Part shown: piece by piece, positions 15,167-24,592 of the stretch
How the letters are laid out: the number at the start of each line of letters is the position of its first letter
Numbering within the stretch: the stretch's first letter is position 1
Assembly (NCBI GenBank): GCA_040880485.1
Contig: JBBDIJ010000010.1
Span: forward strand, 1-64,000
Length of the DNA: 64,000 nt
From: JBBDIJ01 sp040880485
GTDB lineage: Bacteria; Bacteroidota; Rhodothermia; Balneolales; Balneolaceae
Direction of reading: 5' to 3'
The notes under the pieces: generated by a model
The model's input: only the letters and a program-made list of their open reading frames with translations
Databases searched by the model: none
What the model was told of the DNA's origin: nothing
Position numbers and translations under genes: made by a program

Positions 15167-15943
15167 CTACAGCTCGATGCCTTCCAGATCCCTAAGCAGG
15201 GAATAGGAGGTCAAATCGTACTGAATGGGAGTCAAAGACGCATATCCTTTTTCAAGGATCGAAATATCATTTTTCTCATCACTCTCCAGCAACTCGAAAG
15301 TACCCGTCAGCCAGTAGTAGGATTTGTTGTGCGGATCTGTGCGGCCAACAAACTCTTCAATGTACCGGCTGTTGGCCTGTCGCGTCCATCGAATACCTTT
15401 CAATGGCCCGGATGGGACATTCAGGTTCAGAGTCACCCCGCGGGGAAGGCCGTGGTTCAACACATAGCCGATCACCTTTCTGGCAGCCTCTTTCGATCCG
15501 GAGAGGTCCGCCTTCTCCTCTATATCGGTACAACTCACTGCCAATGAAGGGTAACCCAAAATGGTCCCTTCTGTTGCCGCACTCACTGTACCGGAGTAGA
15601 GAATATTGATACCTGCATTGCTTCCGTGATTGATACCGCTCACGATCAGGGATGGCCGTCGGCTCAATAGCCGGTTGTGAGCCAGTTTAATGGAGTCGGC
15701 CGGAGTGCCGGTTACCGCCTGACCGCTGAAACGGTTGTCGATCATAAAGGATCGGGAGCGAATCGGGGTGCTGACCGTAATAGCGTGGCCAACTGCACTC
15801 TGCTGACGGTCCGGTGCTACAATCTCCACGTCGCCAAATTCATCAGCTACCTCGGCAAGTGCCTTAATACCCGGGGAGAAGATTCCGTCGTCGTTGCAAA
15901 CCAAAATGAGCGGTTTCTCCCGTTTCGGTTTACTTTCACTCAT
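15167..15943 (-). CDS. surE: 5'/3'-nucleotidase SurE
   Basis: 258 aa from the ATG at 15943 (the frame is open further upstream but runs through panB). SurE hallmarks are LVCNDDGIFSPGIKAL with the metal Asp pair, VAPDRQQSAVGHAIT, and VSGINHGSNAGINILYSGTVSAATEG. It is a survival protein that dephosphorylates nucleoside monophosphates and short polyphosphates in a metal-dependent way. The start overlaps the end of panB by 8 bp, so it is the last gene of menG-fabZ-panB-surE. Confidence 0.93.
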   Translation of the reverse strand: MSESKPKREKPLILVCNDDGIFSPGIKALAEVADEFGDVEIVAPDRQQSAVGHAITVSTPIRSRSFMIDNRFSGQAVTGTPADSIKLAHNRLLSRRPSLIVSGINHGSNAGINILYSGTVSAATEGTILGYPSLAVSCTDIEEKADLSGSKEAARKVIGYVLNHGLPRGVTLNLNVPSGPLKGIRWTRQANSRYIEEFVGRTDPHNKSYYWLTGTFELLESDEKNDISILEKGYASLTPIQYDLTSYSLLRDLEGIEL

Positions 15944-16769
15944 AACACTCGTCCCGGTTTGGAAAATCGAGGCTCTTGACGTCGCTGATATAACGGCCGA
16001 CTGCACGGCTCATCGACTCTTCAAGATCGTCGTATCGACGAATAAAACGTGGTTTGAAGTCCTTGTTAAGCCCCAGCATATCGTGAAGTACCAGAACCTG
16101 GCCGTCACACTCCACGCCGGCTCCGATTCCTATGGTAGGAACCGAGAGGGTCTCTGTCACCTTCCAGGCCAGTTTGGTTGGAATCTTTTCGAGTACCACT
16201 GAAAAGACACCACTCTCCTCAAGCAACTTCGCATCCCGCAGCAACTGCTCCGCCTCCTGTTCCTCCCGGGCACGTACCTTGTATGTGCCAAATTTATAGA
16301 TACTCTGCGGAGTCAGCCCCAGGTGCCCCATCACAGGAATACCGGCATCAACAATTCTCTTGACCGTATCGGCAATCGCTGCTCCACCTTCAAGTTTCAC
16401 ACCGTGAACCCCGGACTCCTTCATCATGCGGCCCGCACTGGTAAGTGCTTCCCGTGCTGTAACCTGATAACTCATAAACGGAAGGTCTGCAATGACGAGT
16501 GCCCGTTCCGCCCCCCGAACCACACAGGCGGCATGGTACAGCATCTGATCGAGAGTCATCGGGAGGGTCGTTTCGTGGCCAGCCATCACATTACCGGCCG
16601 AATCCCCCACAAGAATCACGTCAATACCCGCCCTGTCTATAATTCGGGCCATCGTATAGTCATACGCAGTCAGCATCCCGATCTTCTCCCCGCTTCTCTT
16701 CATATCGACAACCGTCTGGGTTGTCACCTTCACCGCTTCTCCTGATACCGGCTTATTCTCTCTGCTCAT
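15936..16769 (-). CDS. panB: 3-methyl-2-oxobutanoate hydroxymethyltransferase
   Basis: 277 aa. It catalyses the first committed step of pantothenate synthesis, transferring a hydroxymethyl group from methylene-tetrahydrofolate to 2-ketoisovalerate. Seen in the sequence: KIGMLTAYDYTMARIID, VILVGDSAGNVMAGHETTLPMT (metal Asp in VGDS), LPFMSYQ, GVHGVKLEGG, and MGHLGLTPQS. Start ATG 16769 has GAGGG upstream and overlaps the fabZ stop by 4 bp (ATGA). No panC or panD is nearby. It supplies the pathway completed by coaBC at 10813. Confidence 0.95.
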   Translation of the reverse strand: MSRENKPVSGEAVKVTTQTVVDMKRSGEKIGMLTAYDYTMARIIDRAGIDVILVGDSAGNVMAGHETTLPMTLDQMLYHAACVVRGAERALVIADLPFMSYQVTAREALTSAGRMMKESGVHGVKLEGGAAIADTVKRIVDAGIPVMGHLGLTPQSIYKFGTYKVRAREEQEAEQLLRDAKLLEESGVFSVVLEKIPTKLAWKVTETLSVPTIGIGAGVECDGQVLVLHDMLGLNKDFKPRFIRRYDDLEESMSRAVGRYISDVKSLDFPNRDECYE

Positions 16770-17209
16770 CCCTCCCTCTCTTTAGGTACGATAGCTGCAG
16801 AAGCCTCAAGTTCACAAGTAACCTCACCATCCACTGTTGCAGTCCCCTCCATCACGATAAAATTACGGCGGTGCTGCAACAGTTTTACCTCCATTATAAG
16901 CTGGTCTCCCGGCACCACTTGTCGGCGAAATTTGGCACTCTTGATACCGGTAAATACGAGCAGGTTCTTCTCCGGATCACCTACCTGATGCTTCATGACC
17001 ATAATTGCGCCGCTCTGTGCCATCGCCTCTACCTGAAGGACCCCCGGCATAATAGGTGCACCCGGAAAGTGTCCGTTAAAAAACTCTTCGTTGGCCGTCA
17101 CATTCTTGAGTGCAACAATCCGTTCCGCCTCAAGCTCCACTACCCGATCTACAAGTAAAAAGGGATAGCGATGGGGTATCAACTGCTTGATCTCTTCAAT
17201 TTGAATCAT
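16766..17209 (-). CDS. fabZ: 3-hydroxyacyl-ACP dehydratase FabZ
   Basis: 147 aa hotdog protein. The catalytic His is in FFNGHFPGAPIMPGV and the Glu in QVEAMAQ; LIPHRYPFLLVDRV at the N-terminus is diagnostic. It dehydrates 3-hydroxyacyl-ACP in fatty acid synthesis. In many Bacteroidota fabZ is fused to lpxC; here it is stand-alone. It sits 13 bp after menG and overlaps panB. Confidence 0.94.
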   Translation of the reverse strand: MIQIEEIKQLIPHRYPFLLVDRVVELEAERIVALKNVTANEEFFNGHFPGAPIMPGVLQVEAMAQSGAIMVMKHQVGDPEKNLLVFTGIKSAKFRRQVVPGDQLIMEVKLLQHRRNFIVMEGTATVDGEVTCELEASAAIVPKEREG

Positions 17210-17222
17210 TGGACTTCAATTT

Positions 17223-17957
17223 TTAGCTGCTCTTCCGAGGTTCAGTTTCCTTTGCAATATAGTCATTATCACCAACGGTCCCCACATATACGTAGGCGAT
17301 GCCTCCGGTCAATGGAACCTGGCGGGTCGATGTAAAGCACCCTGCCTCCACCATCAGATCGATAAATGCGTCTCCGGCCGGAAAGGCCGCACTGGTTTCA
17401 GGAAGATAGGAGTAGGCTTCTCTGTTTCCACTGATCCAGCCACCAATCGCCGGCATCACCTTCCTGCTGTACCAGCGGTACGGTATGCCGATCAGCCCAC
17501 CCGGTTGACCGAACTCCAGTACAACAACCCTGCCTCCGGGCCGAATCACTCTTGCCATCTCCCGTAACGCTCGCACCGGGTCATCCACATTGCGAATACC
17601 GAACGCAATACTGGAGATGTCGAATGAGTTCGAATCGTATGGAAGATCCATCGCATCTGCCACTTCAAACTCAATTGTGAGCCCCTCATCCTCCGCTTTT
17701 CCTGGCGCCAGTTCTATCATCTTCCGACAAAAATCGGTACCCAAAACAGAACCGTCCACACCTGTCGCCCTCTTGAAAGCGATCGCCAGGTCGCCAGTAC
17801 CTGTTGCGCAATCGAGCACACGGTCTCCTGGTGCAGCACCGCTGTGAAGAACCGTCTCGTTCCGCCAGTATCGATGAATCCCGAATGAGAGAATTCCGTT
17901 AATTTTATCGTAATCGTTCGCAATGTCTGCAAACATACGCTTCACTTTTTCACTCAT
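17223..17957 (-). CDS. menG: Demethylmenaquinone methyltransferase
   Basis: 244 aa class I SAM methyltransferase of the UbiE/MenG family. The N-terminal signature is RMFADIANDYDKINGILSFGIHRYWR; motif I is VLDCATGTGDLAIAF; the family motif SIAFGIRNVDDPVRALREM is intact; and RPGGRVVVLEFGQP follows. It performs the last methylation of menaquinone. I prefer menG over ubiE because the respiratory chain encoded here (alternative complex III) uses menaquinol in relatives; the sequence itself does not separate the two. First gene of menG-fabZ-panB-surE. Confidence 0.92.
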   Translation of the reverse strand: MSEKVKRMFADIANDYDKINGILSFGIHRYWRNETVLHSGAAPGDRVLDCATGTGDLAIAFKRATGVDGSVLGTDFCRKMIELAPGKAEDEGLTIEFEVADAMDLPYDSNSFDISSIAFGIRNVDDPVRALREMARVIRPGGRVVVLEFGQPGGLIGIPYRWYSRKVMPAIGGWISGNREAYSYLPETSAAFPAGDAFIDLMVEAGCFTSTRQVPLTGGIAYVYVGTVGDNDYIAKETEPRKSS

Positions 17958-18145
17958 AGCTGTTCCGGGTCTGTCATTCTGTTATCGAAAAAGCTTTTTC
18001 ATCCATTCCCTCTCACCCCGCATGTAACCGTTCACTGACCGGTCTCAAGAATTTCCCGGGAGTGTTTGTTTCGGGACTGCATAGACGCACAATATACCCC
18101 GATTTGTAAAGAAAATGAATCAAAACCGCGTCCATTCCTTCCGTT

Positions 18146-18853
18146 TTACGCCTCGGCAACCGTCAGGATTCCACTTCGCTCTGCCCCTGCTTCCACGATA
18201 CTCTTCATTAACTCAAAAGTGGTTGCACCGGTAGTAAAAACATCATCTACAAGTATCGGAAGATGGTTCCGCCAGGCCGGGTCCGGTTCAGCCCGAAAAA
18301 CACCCCTCACATTCTCTCTCCTCTCCTCCAGCGAGAGCCCGGTTTGTGAATCCGTCTGACGTACTCTCGTCACAACTCCCTTCTCAAGAACCGGCCAACC
18401 TGTTGCTGCAGAAACACCTCTGGCAATGATAACTGCCTGGTTATACCCTCTTTTCCTCTCTGTTGCCGGGTGAAGTGGAACGGGAACCAGCAATGGACGA
18501 TTCTGCGAAACGAGTCTGTTTACCCGGATGCTTTCCCTTGAATGCCTGCCCAGTTCATATCCCAAATCCCACCCAAGTCCTGCTACATGGCCATACTTCA
18601 GATGATGCAGCAACTCTCTTATATCCCCACCTTTGTCGAACCGCCACATGGCACACCGAAAGAGAATCCGTACAGGTAGAAAGAGCCGCAAAGCTTCGCG
18701 GTCCGGATCCAGTCTCTCAAAGCGATTGTACAAACAGAGTCGGCACAGGGCTCTCTCACCCGGCATTCGAAGCTGACCACAGATCAGGCAGTCTTCCGGA
18801 AACAGAATCTGCAAGAGGGATGTAAAAAGCGATGGCCCGTTCTGCTTTTCCAT
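18146..18853 (-). CDS. comF: ComF family phosphoribosyltransferase-like protein
   Basis: About 235 aa from the ATG at 18853; a TTG at 18892 would add 13 residues. An N-terminal zinc-ribbon-like CLICG...CRLCLYNRF is followed by the ComF body: LHHLKYGH, LVPVPLHPATERKRGYNQA, and the PRPP-binding loop LPILVDDVFTTGATTFELM. Members are linked to DNA uptake in competence and may act on nucleotides; the biochemical role is not fully settled. It is divergent from the rodZ-like gene, and 188 bp separate it from menG. Confidence 0.88.
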   Translation of the reverse strand: MEKQNGPSLFTSLLQILFPEDCLICGQLRMPGERALCRLCLYNRFERLDPDREALRLFLPVRILFRCAMWRFDKGGDIRELLHHLKYGHVAGLGWDLGYELGRHSRESIRVNRLVSQNRPLLVPVPLHPATERKRGYNQAVIIARGVSAATGWPVLEKGVVTRVRQTDSQTGLSLEERRENVRGVFRAEPDPAWRNHLPILVDDVFTTGATTFELMKSIVEAGAERSGILTVAEA

Positions 18854-18911
18854 ACAGGTAGGAACACTTCCTGTGCCTGAACTTGCAGACAACCAGAAAT
18901 AAAGGTCAGAC

Positions 18912-18942
18912 TTTCCAGTAGGCCGATTATTAATTAGATTTC
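18912..18942 (+). promoter_or_regulatory. Candidate Bacteroidota-type promoter for rodZ-ligA operon
   Basis: TTTC at 18912-18915, a 19-bp spacer, then TAGATTTC at 18935-18942. Each element is one base from the TTTG / TAnnTTTG consensus and the spacing is the expected one. It lies 36 bp before the rodZ-like start. Judged by eye only. Confidence 0.35.
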
Positions 18943-18978
18943 AACGATTGCGGTGAAATCAACACTTTCAGGACATCT

Positions 18979-20025
18979 ATGGCTTCCATCGGAAAAGACC
19001 TTGCCAGAATCCGGAACTATCTCGGGATATCCCGGGAAGAGATTCACCGGACTACCAGAATCCCCGTCGGCACCATTCGCCGTATAGAAGATGGCTCACT
19101 GCTGTCCAATACCGAGGAGAACCCAACATACATTCGAAGTTTTGTACGGACTTTCGGGCGTGCTCTCAAGCTAAAAGACGAACTGATCGTCGAAGCACTG
19201 AACCAGCATGAAGCGGGCGAGTATACCCATCTACTCCTCGCGGCCTATCCGGAGCTATCCAGTGACATAGGAAAATCCGATTCTTCCACGCAGCATGAGT
19301 CCCGCGAAGTTGACGAAACTGTCACAGAACTGCCCGAAACCGGCTCCTCTCCCCTGACTGCGCCCTCTTCTACCCAAAAGACGGAACAGGAATCAAACAC
19401 TTCACCGCCCTCCCTTCGATCGGTCAACTGGGCTGACATGGGGAAAAAATTTAAAAAAATTGAGAGGAGCGCACCTCTGTGGCTCATCAGCCTGGTTATC
19501 ATCCTGATTATTGCTGGAATATCTGGCTGGGTGCTCTATAAACAGAATCTGATAGGTTTTTCGAATCAATCCGATGAGGCCGATGTTGAGAATCCGAACG
19601 GATCAGAACCGCCCTCCATGACCCTGATTCCAGAAAGTGAACCTGAAGAACCGGAGCCGATTCCCGAGCTGGAAGAGACGCTCTATCTTACAGTTTACGC
19701 TGCCAACGGGCAGCTGGAACCTGTACGGGTCTGGTCGGACCTGAAACCCCGGGTGGATCCCTACTGGATGGAAAGTGGCATCGCCTTCAATTTTGAATTC
19801 CAGGACACTATACGGGTCAGAGGGCAGTACAGCCGGATGCTTCTCTTTTTAAATGGCCATCGTATCGAAAGTTTTCGCGATGCCTACTACTCTCCCGACG
19901 AAGATGCCGTGCAGCTGGTGAGGGAGATTTTTGAGGGGCAGCCCCACTGGGCTGAACCGGTTCCACTGGAACTTCCCTCCAATGTACCTGCACCCGACAC
20001 CCTGATGAATCGTCCCACTTTTTAA
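18979..20025 (+). CDS. RodZ-like HTH membrane protein
   Basis: 348 aa. The N-terminal cytoplasmic HTH (about residues 4-75) is of the RodZ/Xre type: GKDLARIRNYLGISREEIHRTTRIP-VGTIRRIEDG and a YIRSFVRTFGRAL stretch that in RodZ binds MreB. A linker of about 75 residues, a TM helix at about 173-194 (LWLISLVIILIIAGISGWVL), a Glu/Pro-rich periplasmic linker and a beta-rich C-terminal domain (LYLTVYAANGQLEPVRVWSDLKP ... GHRIESF) follow. This architecture is that of RodZ, which links MreB to the elongation machinery, though the C-terminal domain is divergent. It is the first gene of the run with ligA. Confidence 0.75.
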   Translation: MASIGKDLARIRNYLGISREEIHRTTRIPVGTIRRIEDGSLLSNTEENPTYIRSFVRTFGRALKLKDELIVEALNQHEAGEYTHLLLAAYPELSSDIGKSDSSTQHESREVDETVTELPETGSSPLTAPSSTQKTEQESNTSPPSLRSVNWADMGKKFKKIERSAPLWLISLVIILIIAGISGWVLYKQNLIGFSNQSDEADVENPNGSEPPSMTLIPESEPEEPEPIPELEETLYLTVYAANGQLEPVRVWSDLKPRVDPYWMESGIAFNFEFQDTIRVRGQYSRMLLFLNGHRIESFRDAYYSPDEDAVQLVREIFEGQPHWAEPVPLELPSNVPAPDTLMNRPTF

Positions 20026-20041
20026 CGCGCTACGCAGGAAG

Positions 20042-22042
20042 ATGAACCAGAAGAGCGCCCGGAAACGGGTGAAGGAGCTTCGGGAACTGATTGAGAGGGC
20101 CAACAGGGCCTACTACGACGAAGCTCAACCTTTTATCACCGATCGGGAATTTGACGATGCTCTTCGTGAACTCGAAGAGCTTGAAAGTGAATACGATCTC
20201 GCTACTCCCGACTCCCCCACCCGGCGTGTGGGTGGGGCTCCGTCTTCCGATTTCCCAACTGTAGAGCACCCTGTACCGATGCTCAGCCTGGACAACGCTT
20301 TTACAGAGGAGGAGTTCAGACAGTTTGCCGGCAGGGTTCAGGAGGCACTCTCCGGACAACCCTTTACCTGGACTACCGAGCTCAAGTTCGACGGTGTCTC
20401 CATTCGACTGAGATACGAAGATGGGGAACTCGTTCTCGGGGCAACCAGAGGGGACGGACTTCGCGGAGACGACATCACAGCCAATTTGAAAACGGTCCGC
20501 GATATACCCCTCCGTTTAAGCGGAAAGTTCGGTGAGGTTGTGGAAATACGTGGTGAGGCCTATATGGAGAAGGAAGCCTTCATACGGCTTAATCAGTTTC
20601 GAGAACAGAGCAGTCTGCCACCATTCGCCAATCCGAGAAACTCTACAGCCGGATCACTCAAGATGCAGGACACCAGGGAGGTAGCAAGGCGGCCTATCCG
20701 GTTTTTCGCCTTCGACCTGATTCCAGAGGGTGGAACCCGAATAGAGACCCACAGGGAGAAAATGGAGACTCTGAACAAGCTCGGGTTTCGTATCTGTGAG
20801 CATTTCAAAGTACACCGTTCCGCAGACGAAATGCCCTCTACCCTCAGAGAGATGGAATCGAGGCGCCGGGACCTGCCTTACGAAATCGACGGTGTAGTGG
20901 TAAAGGTGAATGAGGAGCGTTTCAGGGAGGAGCTTGGATTCACCTCAAAATCTCCACGCTGGGCCATCGCCTGGAAGTTCAGGGCCGAACAGGTTACTAC
21001 TATACTGGAATCCATAACGCTTCAGGTAGGGCGTCTTGGCAAAATCACACCTGTAGCCGAACTAAAGCCGGTTCAGGTAGCCGGAACGACGGTTCGGCGT
21101 GCTACACTTCATAACGAAGACGAGATTCACAGAAAGGATATACGCCCGGGAGACAGCGTTGTTATAGAAAAAGCGGGAGACATCATCCCACAGGTAGTAA
21201 GTGTTGTAAACCCCGACCGGAAAAACAGGGGTGCACACTTCCGTATGCCCGAAAATTGCCCCGCATGCGGAAGTCTGCTTGAGAAAGGGGAAGATGAGGC
21301 CGACTGGCGCTGCGTAAACACCGAATGCCCACCTCAGATCCGTGAGAGGATTCGCCACTTCGCATCGCGCGATGCGATGGATATCGAAGGCCTGGGAGAA
21401 GCGGTAGCCGATCAATTGGTTTCCACCTATTTGATATCAAATATTGCTGACCTCTACTCCCTTTCAGCAGAAGATCTTTTACCTCTGGATCGGATGGGCT
21501 CAAAAAGTGGCGAAAACCTGGTCGACGCTATAGACAAGAGCCGTGAACGTCCTTTTGGAAATCTCCTGTTCGGTCTTGGAATTCGATTTGTCGGAAAGAC
21601 TGTGGCAAGAGATCTGGCCAAACATCTGGAAACGATGGATAATCTGCTCTCCGTAAGTGAAGAAGAGATGGAACAGATCGACTCCATTGGCCCATCCATA
21701 GCTCATTCCGTAAAGACTTTCTTCTCTGCCCCTCAAAATCGAAAGCTTGTTGAACAGCTTCGAAAGGCCGGGCTCAACTTCCAGGCCAAAAAACAGAAGA
21801 CTGAATCGGCGGCACTGCAGGGAATGACGTTCGTCATTACTGGTACTCTTCCCACGTTCACCCGCAGCGAAGCCGCTGAATTGATTGTCCGTCACGGCGG
21901 AATAACCTCTGCTTCTGTCAGTGGAAACACAGATTTTCTCCTGGCTGGTGAAAGTGCCGGAAGCAAACTCGAAAAAGCCATAAAGCGTGGTATACCTGTC
22001 ATTGACGAGAAGGCGCTTCTCAGCATGACGGAAGAGAGTTGA
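20042..22042 (+). CDS. ligA: NAD-dependent DNA ligase LigA
   Basis: 666 aa, the normal length. The N-terminal Ia domain and adenylation domain carry the AMP-accepting Lys115 in TELKFDGVSI; ATRGDGLRGDDIT, EIRGEAYM and EIDGVVVKV are the remaining nucleotidyltransferase motifs; the OB domain has ITPVAELKPV; a four-cysteine zinc finger (CPACG ... CVNTECP), HhH repeats and a C-terminal BRCT domain (GMTFVITGTLPTFTRSEA) follow. It seals nicks in replication and repair. It starts 16 bp after the rodZ-like gene behind an AGGAAG ribosome site. Confidence 0.97.
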   Translation: MNQKSARKRVKELRELIERANRAYYDEAQPFITDREFDDALRELEELESEYDLATPDSPTRRVGGAPSSDFPTVEHPVPMLSLDNAFTEEEFRQFAGRVQEALSGQPFTWTTELKFDGVSIRLRYEDGELVLGATRGDGLRGDDITANLKTVRDIPLRLSGKFGEVVEIRGEAYMEKEAFIRLNQFREQSSLPPFANPRNSTAGSLKMQDTREVARRPIRFFAFDLIPEGGTRIETHREKMETLNKLGFRICEHFKVHRSADEMPSTLREMESRRRDLPYEIDGVVVKVNEERFREELGFTSKSPRWAIAWKFRAEQVTTILESITLQVGRLGKITPVAELKPVQVAGTTVRRATLHNEDEIHRKDIRPGDSVVIEKAGDIIPQVVSVVNPDRKNRGAHFRMPENCPACGSLLEKGEDEADWRCVNTECPPQIRERIRHFASRDAMDIEGLGEAVADQLVSTYLISNIADLYSLSAEDLLPLDRMGSKSGENLVDAIDKSRERPFGNLLFGLGIRFVGKTVARDLAKHLETMDNLLSVSEEEMEQIDSIGPSIAHSVKTFFSAPQNRKLVEQLRKAGLNFQAKKQKTESAALQGMTFVITGTLPTFTRSEAAELIVRHGGITSASVSGNTDFLLAGESAGSKLEKAIKRGIPVIDEKALLSMTEES

Positions 22043-22184
22043 ACGCAGAATATAAACCGGACTTCACTCCGATCCGTTTTGTGAATCTCGGAATCGGGTG
22101 CTATACTTTTCAGGCAGTGAACTTCCGGATTCAGACATGGGACTTTAATTGAATAGGTTGACTCACAATCGGGTATATTGACAA

Positions 22185-24590
22185 ATGGGACTATTGCAAA
22201 AACTTGGCCTCGGTCGAAAGAGGAAAAAAGACGAAGCAGTTCTGCTCGGAGACAAAGCGCGCGTCGATCAGCAGAAAGTGAAGAAAAAACGGTTCTACAT
22301 ACGACTGACCATCTTCCTCGCTTTTTTCGCAGTTGTAATCTACGCTCTTCCTCAATCAAGTTTTCGTCAGGTAGCCAACTACACTGTGGGAGAGCCGTGG
22401 ATGGCCGACGACCTGACAGCTCCTTTTACTTTTTCACTAAAAAAGGCCGAAGCGGAGCTCGAGGCAGAGCGCGAACAGATCAGGGAGAATACCGAACCCG
22501 TTTTCCATATTAATCACAACGTGCAAAACACTATACCAGGCAGGATCGATTCTGTTTATCAGGCTTTGCAACCGGTATTGGACGCTTGGGTTCAGTGGCG
22601 TCGGGCCGACCTGAACCCCGATCTGCAGGCAGAAAACGACAGTCTGCGATTCGAGGAAGAGCGCGCTGCTTCCTCCATCAACCTCTCCGATACTTCCTGG
22701 GAAACACTGCTTGAAAGCTATTCAGAGACGAGGCTCAACAATCTTCCAGCAGATCAGTTTCTTGGTAATGAGATTGCAAGCCAACTGGAGATCCTGACCG
22801 GTGAGCTATTGAACACCGGTATCATCGATCTCGACAAGATGGATCTGCCGCAAAACGAACTGATTATCCGCGATCTCGTTCATCGGACTCAACGAACCGT
22901 CTCCCTGACTACGGTTCGTGATCTGGATGAGGCAGGAGAGTACGCAAGATACTATTTATCTACTGAGTTCGGTCCCGAAGAGTCCCGATTGGCCACCGAT
23001 CTGTTCATGATGGTCATCCTCCCTAACTGGATTTTCAGTGAAGAGGACACAGAGATCCGACTGCAGGAAGCGATGGCCGATATCTCCACCACGAAAGGGG
23101 CGGTTGCACAGGGTCAGGTGATCATACGGCGAGGGGATATTGTAGATGAAGAGATCTCCAATACGCTTCGGAGTCTTGCCGAGGCTCGTGCCGAGGCGGC
23201 TACAGACCTGGAAAGATGGCTCCGCTATGGAGGAGAGGTCCTGGTGATTGGCGTCGCCATACTCTTCTTCCTCTTCTACCTCTACCTCTATAGACGCCCG
23301 ATCTATGAGAACAATGCCATGTTTCTTCTCGTCTTTCTGATCATGGGAGCCATCTGTCTGGCAAGCGGCCTTCTCTACGACTTCAATGACCTCTCTCCCT
23401 ACCTCGTCCCGATTGCGATTGCACCGCTAATACTAACCATTATCTTCGATTCCAGAGTGGGCCTGCTTGCCGCCATCGCACTTGCCATCATCACAGCAAT
23501 CTACAACGACAACAACTTCGAGTACCTGATCGCGACCCTGATGGCTTGCGGCTTCGGAATATTCTCGGTACGCGACATTAACAAGCGGACCCAGTTCTTC
23601 GTAACCACCCCTCTGGTAATAATCTCAAGTTATCTGTTTGTGATCAGCGGATTCGCCCTTACACGATTTGCTGGATGGGAGAGCTATCTGGACGATCTTT
23701 TATTCATTATGATGAACGCCCTCTTCATTCTCTTCACCTACCCGCTTATTCTGTTTCTTGAGAAGGCATTTAACATTACCACAGATTTTACACTTCTCGA
23801 ACTAAGCGACACCAATCTACCGCTGCTCAAGGAGTTGATGAACAAAGCGCCCGGTACATTTCATCACAGCCTTCAGGTTGCAAACCTGGCAGAATCTGCA
23901 GCCTCAGCTATCGGTGCAAATGCTCTTAAGTGCCGAGTCGGAGCACTCTATCATGACATCGGCAAGATGAAGAAACCGGGTTACTTTATTGAGAATCAGT
24001 CCGGACGAAATGAACATGACAAGCTGAAACCGAGAATGAGTGCACTGGTTATCAAGGCACACGTATCCGACGGTGTCTCCATGGCAAATGATTACGACCT
24101 GCCCGATGTCATCATCGATTTTATTCGAACGCATCACGGTACATCGCTCATACGCTACTTTTACGACAAGGCACAAAAGGAGACCGGAAACGAATCGGAG
24201 ATTCAGGAAGAGGATTATCGCTACGACGGTCCGCTTCCTTTCACACGGGAAACCGGAATCATGCTTCTTGCAGATGGTGTAGAAGCCGCTTCGCGTTCCA
24301 TGAAGGACCCAACGTACAGCAAGCTGGAGAACCTGATCAACCGGCTGATAGACGAAAATGTACATGAAGGTCAACTTCGCCACTGCCCAATCACATTTCA
24401 TCAGCTCGATATCATTAAAAAAACCTTTCTGAATATACTGGTCGGTGTATACCATAGCCGTATAGAGTATCCGGAATCGGATGATGAAAGCCCCCATCCT
24501 TCCCGGTCGGGAGCTTCCGAAAGCAGGAAAGAGAGCAAATCCCGAAAGCAGGAACCTGCTCAGGAAAAGCAGGAATCTGACGGAGAGTAG
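22185..24590 (+). CDS. pgpH: 7TM-HD phosphohydrolase, PgpH-like c-di-AMP phosphodiesterase
   Basis: 801 aa. After a basic N-terminus and TM1 (about 35-55) comes an extracytoplasmic 7TMR-HDED domain (about 60-345), then a membrane region of several helices (about 345-530), and a cytoplasmic HD domain with FHHSLQVANLAE (His560, His561), YHDIGKM (His590, Asp591), a THHG motif and LLADGVEAASR. The order is that of the YqfF/PgpH family, shown in Listeria to hydrolyse c-di-AMP; the substrate here is inferred. The C-terminal tail is Ser/Lys/Glu-rich and probably disordered. The gene runs into xerD with 2 bp spacing. Confidence 0.9.
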   Translation: MGLLQKLGLGRKRKKDEAVLLGDKARVDQQKVKKKRFYIRLTIFLAFFAVVIYALPQSSFRQVANYTVGEPWMADDLTAPFTFSLKKAEAELEAEREQIRENTEPVFHINHNVQNTIPGRIDSVYQALQPVLDAWVQWRRADLNPDLQAENDSLRFEEERAASSINLSDTSWETLLESYSETRLNNLPADQFLGNEIASQLEILTGELLNTGIIDLDKMDLPQNELIIRDLVHRTQRTVSLTTVRDLDEAGEYARYYLSTEFGPEESRLATDLFMMVILPNWIFSEEDTEIRLQEAMADISTTKGAVAQGQVIIRRGDIVDEEISNTLRSLAEARAEAATDLERWLRYGGEVLVIGVAILFFLFYLYLYRRPIYENNAMFLLVFLIMGAICLASGLLYDFNDLSPYLVPIAIAPLILTIIFDSRVGLLAAIALAIITAIYNDNNFEYLIATLMACGFGIFSVRDINKRTQFFVTTPLVIISSYLFVISGFALTRFAGWESYLDDLLFIMMNALFILFTYPLILFLEKAFNITTDFTLLELSDTNLPLLKELMNKAPGTFHHSLQVANLAESAASAIGANALKCRVGALYHDIGKMKKPGYFIENQSGRNEHDKLKPRMSALVIKAHVSDGVSMANDYDLPDVIIDFIRTHHGTSLIRYFYDKAQKETGNESEIQEEDYRYDGPLPFTRETGIMLLADGVEAASRSMKDPTYSKLENLINRLIDENVHEGQLRHCPITFHQLDIIKKTFLNILVGVYHSRIEYPESDDESPHPSRSGASESRKESKSRKQEPAQEKQESDGE

Positions 24591-24592
24591 AT

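Noticed and set aside
17958..18145. Hidden small gene or riboswitch between comF and menG
   Set aside because: No conserved stem or open frame with a leader or family motif was found in the 188 bp; a TATATTGT is two bases from the -7 consensus.
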